From contig NZ_BNAU01000002.1 of NCBI RefSeq assembly GCF_014653945.1, forward strand, positions 429,914 to 493,913: a stretch of DNA of 64,000 nucleotides. Reading direction: 5' to 3'. The notes below the pieces were generated by a model. It saw only the letters and a list, made by a program, of their open reading frames with translations, was not told the DNA's origin and ran no database searches. Source of the stretch: Amycolatopsis deserti (GTDB lineage Bacteria; Actinomycetota; Actinomycetes; Mycobacteriales; Pseudonocardiaceae). Made by a program: the position numbers and the translations under genes. Position 1 is the stretch's first letter. Each line of letters begins with the position of its first letter. Below, in pieces: positions 20,143 to 28,226 of this stretch.

Positions 20143-20154
20143 GATACTTTATCA
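20143..20154. promoter_or_regulatory. Candidate GntR operator upstream of the regulator gene
   Basis: GATACTTTATCA, with GATA/TATC symmetry, lies 33 bases before the GntR start, just past the end of the CaiB gene. It suggests autoregulation. Core shared with 19378-19397. Confidence 0.45.
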
Positions 20155-20157
20155 ACG

Positions 20158-21171
20158 TTACTCCTCGACGATCGGGGTGATACGCGGGGCGGGTGCCGGT
20201 TCCACCCGGTTGTCGCACACCCGCAGGGTCGACCGCGCCGACAGGTGCGCGTCGGCGGCCGCCTCGGTCATGCTCAGCACCGGCGTGACGCAGGCGTCGA
20301 GCGGATCGAACACCGCGGCCCACTCGGCGCGGGTGCGGCCGGCGAAGATCTCCGCGAACAGTTTCCTGGTGGCCGGCCAGGACGCCCGGTCCCACTGGTC
20401 CGGCAGCTGGGCCGGGTCCAGGCCGAGCGCGCGCACCAACCGCTCGTAGAACCGCGGCTCCATGCTGCCCACCGCCACGTATTCGCCGTCGGCGGTCTCG
20501 TAGACGTCGTAGAACGGCGCACCGGTGTCGATGTCGTTCGTACCGGGCTCGGGCTGCCACCGGCCGTCGGCGACCCGCTGCCAGATACCCGACATCAGCA
20601 GGCTGACCCCGTCGACCATGGCGGCGTCGACGAGGCGGCCGCGGCCGGTGGCGTCGCGCTCCCGCAGCGCGGCCAGCAGCCCGAAGGCGAGCAGCATCCC
20701 GCCGCCGCCGTAGTCCCCGACGAGGTTGAGCGGCGGCACCGGCGCCTGTCCCCGCCGCGCGATCGAGCGCAAGGCGCCGGTGACGGCGAGGTAGTTGATG
20801 TCGTGCCCGGCCTTGGCGGCCAGCGGGCCGTGCTGCCCCCAGCCGGTCATGCGGCCGTAGACCAGGCGCGGGTTGAGCTCCGCGCACGCCCGCGGCCCCA
20901 GGCCCAGCCGTTCCATGACACCCGGCCGGAACCCCTCGATGAGCACGTCGGCGGAGGTGATCAGTTCCCGGGCCCGGGCCAGGCCGTCGTCGGCTTTGAG
21001 GTCGAGGTGCAGAGTGCGGCGGCCGCGGTCGAGGATGCCGCCGTGCCGGACGCTGCCCGGGCGGTCGATCCGGACGACCTCGGCGCCGGCGTCGGCGAGC
21101 ATCATCGCGGCGAACGGCGCCGGGCCGAGCCCGGCGAACTCCACCACGCGCAGTCCGTTCAGCGGTCCCAT
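20158..21171 (-). CDS. CaiB/BaiF family CoA-transferase or alpha-methylacyl-CoA racemase
   Basis: A 337-residue class III CoA-transferase fold protein. GLRVVEFAGLGPAPFAAMMLADAGAEVVRID opens it; DVLIEGFRPGVMERLGLGP and GHDINYLAVTGAL are typical, the last being closest to alpha-methylacyl-CoA racemases. It either epimerises a 2-methylacyl-CoA or moves CoA between acids. The context (BbsCD-like and BbsAB-like neighbours) allows a CoA-transfer role analogous to BbsEF, but only one subunit is present, and the motif favours racemase. Confidence 0.83.
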   Translation of the reverse strand: MGPLNGLRVVEFAGLGPAPFAAMMLADAGAEVVRIDRPGSVRHGGILDRGRRTLHLDLKADDGLARARELITSADVLIEGFRPGVMERLGLGPRACAELNPRLVYGRMTGWGQHGPLAAKAGHDINYLAVTGALRSIARRGQAPVPPLNLVGDYGGGGMLLAFGLLAALRERDATGRGRLVDAAMVDGVSLLMSGIWQRVADGRWQPEPGTNDIDTGAPFYDVYETADGEYVAVGSMEPRFYERLVRALGLDPAQLPDQWDRASWPATRKLFAEIFAGRTRAEWAAVFDPLDACVTPVLSMTEAAADAHLSARSTLRVCDNRVEPAPAPRITPIVEE

Positions 21172-21182
21172 CCGTGTTCCCT

Positions 21183-21908
21183 TCACGCCGGCCGCCGGTA
21201 CGGGTCGCCGATGCTGCGCCCGCCGCACACGACGAGCACCTGCCCGGTGACGTAGGAGGCGCCGGCCAGGTAGGCCACCGCGTCGGCGACGTCGCCGGGC
21301 TGCCCGGCGCGGCCGACCGGGATCGCCTCGAGGGTGCGTTCGCGGATCTGGTCCGGCAGCCCGTCGGTCATCCGCGTGCTGACGAACCCGGGCGCGACGC
21401 AGTTGACGGTGACGCCCTGGCGCGCGACCTCCAGCGCGAGCGAGCGGGTGGCGCCGACCAGACCGCCCTTGGCCGTGGAGTAGGCGGTGGAGCCGAAGGT
21501 TCCCAGCCAGGCGCGGGAGGCGATGTTGACCACCGCTCCCCCGCCGCGCCGCGCCATGGGGCCGAGCAGCAGCCGGGTGAGGGCGAGCGGCCCGAGGAGG
21601 TTGATCGCGAGCAGGCGGCGGAACAGCGCCGGGTCGAGACGGCCGACCCGCGCGTCCTGGAGCACCCCGGCGCAGTTGACCAGGATGTCGACGCCGCCGA
21701 ACTCCGCCACGCACGCGGCGGCGACCTGCTCGCGGGATTCGGGCGAGGCGACGTCCAGGACCATCGGCCGCGCCTTCGGTCCGATCTCCGCCGCCGCCTC
21801 CGCCGGATCGAGGTCGGCGACGACCACGACGTCGGCCTCGCGGGCGAGCCGTTCGCAAACGCCCCGGCCGATGCCGCCGGCGCCGCCGGTCACCAGCGCG
21901 GTCTTCAT
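21183..21908 (-). CDS. Short-chain dehydrogenase, catalytic subunit of a likely SDR pair
   Basis: A 241-residue classical SDR with TGGAGGIG (NAD binding), NCAG, a serine in NIAS, and the YSTAK catalytic pair. It oxidises a hydroxyacyl-CoA to a ketoacyl-CoA (inference). It overlaps by 4 bases with a second, degenerate SDR gene (21905-22411). An active plus an inactive SDR next to a thiolase and DUF35 gene is the arrangement of benzylsuccinate-pathway BbsCD and BbsAB. Confidence 0.87.
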   Translation of the reverse strand: MKTALVTGGAGGIGRGVCERLAREADVVVVADLDPAEAAAEIGPKARPMVLDVASPESREQVAAACVAEFGGVDILVNCAGVLQDARVGRLDPALFRRLLAINLLGPLALTRLLLGPMARRGGGAVVNIASRAWLGTFGSTAYSTAKGGLVGATRSLALEVARQGVTVNCVAPGFVSTRMTDGLPDQIRERTLEAIPVGRAGQPGDVADAVAYLAGASYVTGQVLVVCGGRSIGDPYRRPA

Positions 21909-22411
21909 GGCCGCAACCTCCCCAGGCCGCTGCCCGCAGTCACGTAGATCTCCTGACCGGTGATGTCCTCGCCCTCGGCCGCGAGCAGCGCGGACACCTG
22001 GTGGGCGACCGCGGTTTCGGCGCCGTCGGCGTAGAGCAGCGTGTTGACCGTGATGCCGTCGCGGGCCAGCTCGATCGCCAGCGTCCGCGCCATCGACAGC
22101 ACACCGCCCGCGACCGCCCCGGCCGCGGTTGCGTGCGGGCGGCCCAGCGCGGCCGCGGCCGGGAGCAGGAACACCAGCCGTCCTGCCCCGGACAGCGCGG
22201 GCAGCTGCCGCTGCACCTCGGCCAGCACACCGGCGAGCACGTCACCGATCTCGGCGTCGAGCAGCTCGTCGGACAGCGCTTCCAGGTCCCGTTCGCCGGG
22301 CAGCTCCGGGGCCAGGCACGCGGCGGGCACCGGAGATTCCAGTGTGGACAGTGCCGTGGTGAGCGCGGCGGAGCCGCCCTGCACGTGCACGGTCGTGGTC
22401 ACCTGCGTCAT
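21905..22411 (-). CDS. Degenerate SDR-like partner subunit
   Basis: A 168-residue protein. Its C-terminal half is clearly SDR/FabG-like (GVLSMARTLAIELARDGITVNTLLYADG, then EGEDITGQEIYVTAGSG). The N-terminal TGxxxGxG nucleotide motif and the YxxxK catalytic pair are missing (the region reads HATAAGAVAGG), and it is about 75 residues shorter than usual. It is likely a non-catalytic partner of the SDR at 21183-21908, as BbsC is for BbsD. ATGA overlap with the thiolase gene supports co-translation. Confidence 0.7.
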   Translation of the reverse strand: MTQVTTTVHVQGGSAALTTALSTLESPVPAACLAPELPGERDLEALSDELLDAEIGDVLAGVLAEVQRQLPALSGAGRLVFLLPAAAALGRPHATAAGAVAGGVLSMARTLAIELARDGITVNTLLYADGAETAVAHQVSALLAAEGEDITGQEIYVTAGSGLGRLRP

Positions 22412-23562
22412 CGGGACATCACCAGCGTCGTCACCGATCCTCCGTCCGTGCCGTTGACCGTGCCGCCCTTGCAGTAGCTCAGGCCGACGCGCGCGCCCTC
22501 GACCTGGCGGGCCCCGGCGGTGCCGCGCAGCTGCCAGGTCAGCTCGCAGGCCTGGGCGACGCCGGTCGCGCCGACCGGGTGGCCGCGGGACAACAAGCCG
22601 CCGCTGGGGTTGACGGGCAGGCGCCCGCCGAGCGCGGTGTGCCCAGCCTCGGTCCAGGCCGCGCCTTCGCCGCGCGGGACCAGGCCGAGTCCTTCCATGC
22701 GGACGATCTCGGCGATCGTGAAGCAGTCGTGCATCTCCACCAGGTCGATGTCCTCCGGGCCGGCACCGGTGAGCTTCCATGCCTCCTCGGCCGCCCGGCG
22801 CGAGACGTCCTCCTCGTTGACGTCGCCGGTGCCCGGCCGCACGCTGCCGCTGACGAGCGCGCAGCCCAGCATGCGTGGCACGGAGCCGGTCAGCCCGAGC
22901 CGCCGCAGGCCGGCCGGGCTGCACAGCACGATCGCCGCGGCCCCGTCGGAGATCGGGCTGCAGTCCAGCAGCCCGAGCGGTTCGGCGATCGGCCGCGCGG
23001 ACAGGACCTCCGCCAGGCTGACCGGCCGCTGGTACTGGGCGAACGGGTTGTGCACCGAGTGGGCGTGGTTCTTCACCGCGACCGCGGCGATCTGCTCGCG
23101 GGTCGCGCCGTGGTCGGCCATGTACCGGCGAGCGCTGAGCCCGTGGCCGGCCGCCATCACGTACCCGACCGCCGCGTCCAGGTCACCCGGATCGGGCCGC
23201 ACGCCCCCGGACACCCGGTCGGTCATCTTCTCCACGCCGATCACGAGCACGACGTCGTGCAGGCCCGCGGCCAGGGCCACCCACGCCTCGCGCAACGCGG
23301 TGGCCCCGCTGGCGCAGTAGTTCTCGTGGTTGGACACCGGCCGCCCGTCGAGGCCGAGCTGCGCCGCGACGCGCTGACCGGCGACCGGGCCGCCGAACAC
23401 GTGCCCGACGTAGAGCGCGTCCACGTGGGACAGTTCGGCGCTCGCGTCGGTGAGCGCGGCATGGGCGGCGCCCACGGCCATGCGTTCGAGGGTCACCTCG
23501 GCCGGGTACTTGCCGAACCGGATCATGCCCGCGCCGGCGACGCGGGCGGGTGCGAGGGTCAT
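22408..23562 (-). CDS. Thiolase (SCP2/BbsB-like) paired with DUF35 protein
   Basis: A 384-residue thiolase. The nucleophile is the cysteine of ENYCASGATALREA near residue 90; EMHDCFTIAEIV, NPSGGLLSRGHPVGATG and GLSYCKGGTVNG follow as catalytic loops. It would cleave a 3-oxoacyl-CoA with CoA. The DUF35 gene overlaps its start by 4 bases. Unlike the thiolase-like protein at 18211-19359 this copy has both the active cysteine and the His-rich loop, so it is probably the true thiolytic enzyme. Confidence 0.88.
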   Translation of the reverse strand: MTLAPARVAGAGMIRFGKYPAEVTLERMAVGAAHAALTDASAELSHVDALYVGHVFGGPVAGQRVAAQLGLDGRPVSNHENYCASGATALREAWVALAAGLHDVVLVIGVEKMTDRVSGGVRPDPGDLDAAVGYVMAAGHGLSARRYMADHGATREQIAAVAVKNHAHSVHNPFAQYQRPVSLAEVLSARPIAEPLGLLDCSPISDGAAAIVLCSPAGLRRLGLTGSVPRMLGCALVSGSVRPGTGDVNEEDVSRRAAEEAWKLTGAGPEDIDLVEMHDCFTIAEIVRMEGLGLVPRGEGAAWTEAGHTALGGRLPVNPSGGLLSRGHPVGATGVAQACELTWQLRGTAGARQVEGARVGLSYCKGGTVNGTDGGSVTTLVMSR

Positions 23563-23969
23563 GCCGCCACCCCCGCGCGGAACCGGTAGCCGACCAGGTC
23601 GGCGCCGTCGGCGTCCTGGCCCGTGGTCGCCAGTTCCAGGTGCACGGGCAGGCCGATCGTGACGTCCTCGGGTGCGACCCCGCTGATCTGGGCGAGCACG
23701 CGGACCCCCTCCGGCAGGTCGACGTAGGCCAGCACGTAGGGCACCTCGACGCCGGGTGGGGCCTGCCGGACGACGGTGAAGCTGTACACCGTCCCGTCCG
23801 GCGAGAGCTCGGTCTCGCCGATGCCGTCGACCGTCCGGCAGCCGGGGCAGAACTCCCGCGCCGGGAACGCGACCGTGGCGCACCGGTCACACCGGGACCC
23901 GAGCAGGCGTGGCGGGGTCAGCTTCAGCAGCCCGTCCCGGAAGGGGCGGGCCGCGGCGACGGCGGGCAT
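23559..23969 (-). CDS. DUF35 zinc-ribbon/OB-fold protein (BbsA-like thiolase partner)
   Basis: A 136-residue protein with zinc-ribbon cysteines in CDRCATVAFPAREFCPGC (residues about 27-44) and an OB fold beginning DGTVYSFTVVRQ. It is the first gene of the operon 20158-23969, with GGAGG 6 bases before the ATG. It is expected to complex with the following thiolase, as BbsA does with BbsB. A TGATAC operator candidate lies 45 bases upstream. Confidence 0.85.
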   Translation of the reverse strand: MPAVAAARPFRDGLLKLTPPRLLGSRCDRCATVAFPAREFCPGCRTVDGIGETELSPDGTVYSFTVVRQAPPGVEVPYVLAYVDLPEGVRVLAQISGVAPEDVTIGLPVHLELATTGQDADGADLVGYRFRAGVAA

Positions 23970-24013
23970 CGGAACCTCCAGCAGTCTTCGATGAACACCC
24001 ACGACGGTACAAG

Positions 24014-24028
24014 TTTGATACATGATCA
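24014..24028. promoter_or_regulatory. Candidate GntR operator, TTTGATACATGATCA
   Basis: This AT-rich 15-mer lies 45 bases before the DUF35 gene, in the 196-base divergent region. The inner TGAT-ACATG-ATCA is palindromic. The TTTGATAC core is the reverse complement of part of the site at 24133-24143. Confidence 0.55.
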
Positions 24029-24132
24029 GACAAGCCTCACGAGCGAATCAATGCCACTAGCTGCGTTTTCTAGGTTTTTCCGCCGCAGTCTGGACACCTT
24101 AGTCGCCCTGACGTAGCCTCCGTCACAAGCAG

Positions 24133-24143
24133 TTTGTATCAAA
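24133..24143. promoter_or_regulatory. Candidate GntR operator, TTTGTATCAAA
   Basis: TTTG-TAT-CAAA is symmetric and lies 22 bases before the ALDH start, close enough to block initiation. It shares the GTATC/GATAC core with the other three sites around the GntR gene. Confidence 0.55.
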
Positions 24144-24165
24144 TATCGAAGAGGATGAGACGCTG

Positions 24166-25662
24166 ATGTCAACGACGACACCCGCCCGCGACCTGGCTCC
24201 CGTCGTGGCCTCCCGCCTCGCCGCGGAACCCCACCTGTTCATCGACGGCGAGCGCCGCGAGGCCCGCAGCGGCCGGACCCGCCCGGTGCTCGACCCGGGA
24301 ACCGGCGAGCCGATCGCGACCACGGCGTGCGCCGGCGCGGCCGACGTCGACGACGCGGTCGCCGCCGCCGCGCGCGCCTTCGACCCCGCCTCCGAGTGGC
24401 GGCGGATGACCCCGCTGGAGCGCGGGCGCGTCCTGACCCGCATCGGCGAGGCGATCTACGCCCGCGCCGACTCCTTCGCCGAGCTGGAGGTGCTCGACGC
24501 GGGCAAGGTGCGCGGCGCGGCCCGCGCGATCGACGTCGAGTTCGCCGCCCGGACCTTCCTCTACTACGGGGGCTGGCCGAGCAAGATCCAGGGCACCACG
24601 GTGCCCGTCTCGCACCCGGGCATCCACGTGCGCACCGAGCGGGAACCCGTCGGGGTGGCCGGGGCGATCACGGCGTGGAACTTCCCGCTGCTGCTGTGCG
24701 CCTGGAAGATGGCGCCCGCGCTGGCCGCCGGGTGCCCGGTGGTGTTCAAGCCGTCGGAGGAGACCCCGCTGTCCGCGCTGTGGCTGGCCGAACTCGCCGT
24801 CGAGGCGGGTCTGCCGCCCGGCGTGCTCAACGTGGTGCCCGGCTACGGCGACGAGGCCGGGCAGGCGCTGGTGGCGCACGCGGGCGTGCGCAAGCTGTCG
24901 TTCACCGGCTCGACCGCGGTCGGCCGCCGCATCGCTCGCGACGCCTCGGACCTGCTCAAGCGGGTCACCCTCGAGCTGGGCGGCAAGAGCGCGAACATCA
25001 TCTTCGGCGACGCCGACCTCGACGCCGCCGTCGCCGGGTCCGCGGGCGGGATCTTCTGGCACTCGGGCCAGACCTGCAGCGCGCCGTCGCGGCTGTTCGT
25101 GCAGCGCGACATCCACGACGAGGTGGTGGACAAGCTGCTCGCCGAGGCCGCCGCGCTGTCGATCGGCCACGGCCTGGACGCGGGCGTCGACTTCGGACCG
25201 CTGGTCAACGAACGCCAGGTCGAGCGGGTCCGCGGCTACGTCGACCGGGCCGCCACGGACGGCGCGAAGGTGCACCAGGCCGGGGAACTGCCGACCGGTG
25301 GCGGCTTCTTCTACCCGCCGACCGTGATCGCCGGTGCCACCGACGACATGGAGTGCGCGCGCGAGGAGATCTTCGGCCCGGTCGTGGTCGTGCTGCCCTT
25401 CGACGACGCCGAGGAGGCCGCCCGCCGCGCCAACGCCAGCGACTACGGCCTCGCGGCCGGGCTGTGGACCGGCAGCGTCGCCACCGAGCACGCCATGACC
25501 CGCGCCCTGCGCGCCGGAACCGTCTACGTCAACGGCTGGGGCCTGACCGACCCGGCCGCGCCCTTCGGCGGCTTCGCCCAGTCCGGCTACGGCCGCGACC
25601 TCGGCCCGGACAGCCTCGACGGCTACCTCGAAACGAAGTCCGTGTGGACCTTCCACGGCTGA
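24166..25662 (+). CDS. NAD(P)-dependent aldehyde dehydrogenase
   Basis: A 498-residue ALDH of the betaine-aldehyde type. The catalytic cysteine is Cys304 (SGQTCSAPSR), the general base Glu270 (LELGGKS), and the cofactor loop is FTGSTAVG. It oxidises an aldehyde to the acid. It is followed 32 bases later by an NDMA-type alcohol dehydrogenase, so the two probably oxidise alcohol to aldehyde to acid, whose CoA ester would be made by the ligase of the divergent operon. A candidate GntR site precedes it. Confidence 0.92.
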   Translation: MSTTTPARDLAPVVASRLAAEPHLFIDGERREARSGRTRPVLDPGTGEPIATTACAGAADVDDAVAAAARAFDPASEWRRMTPLERGRVLTRIGEAIYARADSFAELEVLDAGKVRGAARAIDVEFAARTFLYYGGWPSKIQGTTVPVSHPGIHVRTEREPVGVAGAITAWNFPLLLCAWKMAPALAAGCPVVFKPSEETPLSALWLAELAVEAGLPPGVLNVVPGYGDEAGQALVAHAGVRKLSFTGSTAVGRRIARDASDLLKRVTLELGGKSANIIFGDADLDAAVAGSAGGIFWHSGQTCSAPSRLFVQRDIHDEVVDKLLAEAAALSIGHGLDAGVDFGPLVNERQVERVRGYVDRAATDGAKVHQAGELPTGGGFFYPPTVIAGATDDMECAREEIFGPVVVVLPFDDAEEAARRANASDYGLAAGLWTGSVATEHAMTRALRAGTVYVNGWGLTDPAAPFGGFAQSGYGRDLGPDSLDGYLETKSVWTFHG

Positions 25663-25694
25663 CCCCTCCCCCGCGAACGGAAAGAAGAGACACC

Positions 25695-26810
25695 ATGAAG
25701 ACCCGCGCCGCCGTGCTGACCGGCTACCACCAGCCCTTCGAGGTCCGGGAGGTCGAGCTCGACGAGCCCGGCCCCAACGAGGTCCTGCTCAAGGTCTCCG
25801 CCGCCGGGCTGTGCCACTCCGACCTGCACATGATGGACGGCGACAACGTCGTGCGCTTCCCGATCGTCGGCGGCCACGAAGCCGCCGGGATCGTCGAGCG
25901 CGTCGGCCCGGGCGTCACCCGGGTAGCCGAGGGCGACCACGTCGTGTGCAGCTTCATCCCCAGCTGCGGCAAGTGCCGCTACTGCTCCACCGGCAAGCAG
26001 AACCTGTGCAACATGGGCGCGACGATCCTCGAAGGCAGCATGCCCGACGGCACCTTCCGCATGCACGACCCCGAGCTCGGCGACATCGGCGCGTTCTGCA
26101 TGCTCGGCGCGTTTTCCGAGTACACCACGGTGTCCGAGCTGTCGTGCGTGAAGGTCGACGACTGGCTGCCGCTGGACAAGGCGGTGCTGGTCGGCTGCGG
26201 CGTACCGACCGGGTACGGCAGCGCGGTCAACGCCGGTGAGGTGAAACCCGGTGACACCACGGTGATCTACGGGATCGGCGGTGTCGGCATCAACGCCGTG
26301 CAGGGCGCGGTGCAGGCCGGGGCGAAGAACGTCGTCTGCGTCGACCCGGTCGCGTTCAAACGGGACACCGCGCTGGAGTTCGGCGCCACGCACGCCTTCG
26401 CCACCGCCGAGGAGGCCGCCGCCGCGGTGCGCGAACTGACCTGGGGCGAGGGCGCCGACCAGGCGATCTGCGTGGTAGGCGTGATGACGGAGAAGGTGAT
26501 CGCGGACGCCTTCGCGGTGATCGGCAAGGGCAGCACGGTCGTCGTGACCGGCGTGGCGAACCCGGAGAACCTCACCGTGCACGTGTCCGGTTCGGACCTG
26601 GTGTTCAACCAGAAGACCATCAAGGGCACGCTGTTCGGCTCGTCCAACCCGCAGTACGACATCGTGAAGATGCTGCGGATGTACGACGCGGGCAAGCTCA
26701 AGCTCGACGAGCTGATCACCGCGCGCTACACCCTCGACGAGATCAACGACGGGTACCAGGACCTGCGCGACGGCAAGATCATCCGCGGGATCATCGACTA
26801 CACCAAGTAA
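25695..26810 (+). CDS. NDMA-dependent-type zinc alcohol dehydrogenase
   Basis: A 371-residue class III-like medium-chain dehydrogenase. Zinc motifs are GLCHSDLH, GGHEAAG and the structural cluster CGKCRYCSTGKQNLC; the nucleotide motif is GIGGVGINAVQG. The extra EGSMPDGTFRMH segment is typical of actinobacterial NDMA-dependent enzymes, which hold NAD tightly and use a separate electron acceptor. It probably supplies aldehyde to the ALDH just upstream. A terminator-like hairpin follows. Confidence 0.88.
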   Translation: MKTRAAVLTGYHQPFEVREVELDEPGPNEVLLKVSAAGLCHSDLHMMDGDNVVRFPIVGGHEAAGIVERVGPGVTRVAEGDHVVCSFIPSCGKCRYCSTGKQNLCNMGATILEGSMPDGTFRMHDPELGDIGAFCMLGAFSEYTTVSELSCVKVDDWLPLDKAVLVGCGVPTGYGSAVNAGEVKPGDTTVIYGIGGVGINAVQGAVQAGAKNVVCVDPVAFKRDTALEFGATHAFATAEEAAAAVRELTWGEGADQAICVVGVMTEKVIADAFAVIGKGSTVVVTGVANPENLTVHVSGSDLVFNQKTIKGTLFGSSNPQYDIVKMLRMYDAGKLKLDELITARYTLDEINDGYQDLRDGKIIRGIIDYTK

Positions 26811-26818
26811 GCCGGGCC

Positions 26819-26847
26819 GGTGTGGCCGGATGGGGGCCGGCCACACC
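26819..26847 (+). terminator. Hairpin terminator after the alcohol dehydrogenase
   Basis: An 11-base perfect stem (26819-26829 with 26837-26847) and a 7-base loop follow the stop codon by 8 bases. No T tract. It separates the ALDH/ADH pair from the transporter operon. Confidence 0.6.
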
Positions 26848-26870
26848 GCTTCTCCCCCAGGAGCTCACCG

Positions 26871-28160
26871 ATGCGCTCTCCCTCCGCGGTCCTCGCGGCC
26901 ACCCTGGTCGGCAACTTCACCGAGTGGTTCGACTTCGCCGTCTACGGCGCGGTCGCCGTCACCCTCGGCCGCGTCTTCTTCCCCACCGGCGATTCCGTCG
27001 CCTCCCTGCTGGCGTCCCTGGCGGTGTTCGGCATCGCGTTCGTGTTCCGCCCGCTGGGCGGCGCGCTGCTCGGCTCGCTCGGCGACCGGCGCGGCCGCCG
27101 CGCCGCGCTGTCTGCCGCCGTCGTCGGGATCAGCGGCGCCACCACCCTCATCGGCGTGCTCCCGTCGTACGCCGCGATCGGGTTCTGGGCGCCGCTGCTG
27201 CTGGTGCTGCTGCGCTGCGTCCAGGGCCTGTCCGCGGGCGGCGAGTGGACGAGCGCGTCGGCGTTCCTCGCCGAGTACGCTCCGCCGGGCCGCCGCGGCT
27301 TGCGCGCCAGCCTGATCTCCGCCTCCGGCGGATTGGCCGTCGTGGCGGGCACCGGATCGGTGCTGCTGCTGGAAAACCCGCTGACCCCGGCGCAGATGCA
27401 GTCCTGGGGCTGGCGGTTGCCGTTCCTGCTCGCCGCGCCGCTCGGCCCGGTCGGCCTGTACCTGCGGCTGCGCCTGGACGAGACGCCGGTGTACCGGAGC
27501 CTGCGCGAGCGGGACGAGGTCGCCGCCACCCCGGTGCGCACCGCGCTGCGGACCGAGCGCCGCACGCTGCTGCTCGCCTTCGCCTGCGCCTCGGTGACCG
27601 GGGTCGGGTTCTACTACCTGGCCACGTATTTCACGAACGCCATGTCGGCGACGGGCAACCGGTCCGCGTCGCTGGCGGTGAGTTCGATCGCGCTGCTGTT
27701 CTACGCCGCGATCTGCCCGGTGGCCGGGTGGGTGTCCGACCGGGCCGGACGGCGTCCGGTCTACGTCGGCGGCGCGCTGGCCCACGCCGTGCTGGCCGTG
27801 CCGGTGCTGCTGCTGGTCGGCTCGGGATCGCCCGGCCTGGCACTGCTGGGCATGTGCCTGTTCGCCGTCCCCCAGGCGTGTCTCAACGTGATGTCGTCGA
27901 TCGTGCTCGTCGAACTGTTCCCGGCCCGCACCCGGTCCAGCGGTTCGGCGCTGGCCTACAGCCTCGGGGTCGGCCCCATCGCCGGCACCGCCCCGCTCGT
28001 AGCGGCGGCCCTGGCCGCGGCGACCGGCAGCCCGCTCGCGCCGGCCCTCTACCTCGCGGTCATCGCCCTCGCGGTCGGGCTCGTGCTGGCCCGCAAGCTG
28101 CCCGAAACCGCCGCCCGCCCGCTCGGCGAACCAGTCGCGGCCACCACGCGCACCGCCTGA
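26871..28160 (+). CDS. MFS transporter, metabolite:H+ symporter type
   Basis: A 429-residue 12-helix transporter. It begins LVGNFTEWFDFAVYG, the signature of the metabolite:H+ symporter family, and has the GDRRGRR loop between helices 2 and 3 and SDRAGRRPV in the middle. Such proteins import organic acids, betaines or aromatics. AGGAG is 7 bases before the ATG. First of three tandem MFS genes; substrate unknown. Confidence 0.88.
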   Translation: MRSPSAVLAATLVGNFTEWFDFAVYGAVAVTLGRVFFPTGDSVASLLASLAVFGIAFVFRPLGGALLGSLGDRRGRRAALSAAVVGISGATTLIGVLPSYAAIGFWAPLLLVLLRCVQGLSAGGEWTSASAFLAEYAPPGRRGLRASLISASGGLAVVAGTGSVLLLENPLTPAQMQSWGWRLPFLLAAPLGPVGLYLRLRLDETPVYRSLRERDEVAATPVRTALRTERRTLLLAFACASVTGVGFYYLATYFTNAMSATGNRSASLAVSSIALLFYAAICPVAGWVSDRAGRRPVYVGGALAHAVLAVPVLLLVGSGSPGLALLGMCLFAVPQACLNVMSSIVLVELFPARTRSSGSALAYSLGVGPIAGTAPLVAAALAAATGSPLAPALYLAVIALAVGLVLARKLPETAARPLGEPVAATTRTA

Positions 28161-28226
28161 TCCCACTCCCCCACGCGACCCGGCCCGTCCGGGCGTTCCC
28201 CCCTGCCCTCTGCACTGGAGGCCGCC

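Noticed and set aside
24169-25656. A 495-codon minus-strand open frame opposite the aldehyde dehydrogenase
   Set aside because: The plus-strand ALDH has all catalytic motifs; the antisense frame shows none and no family resemblance.
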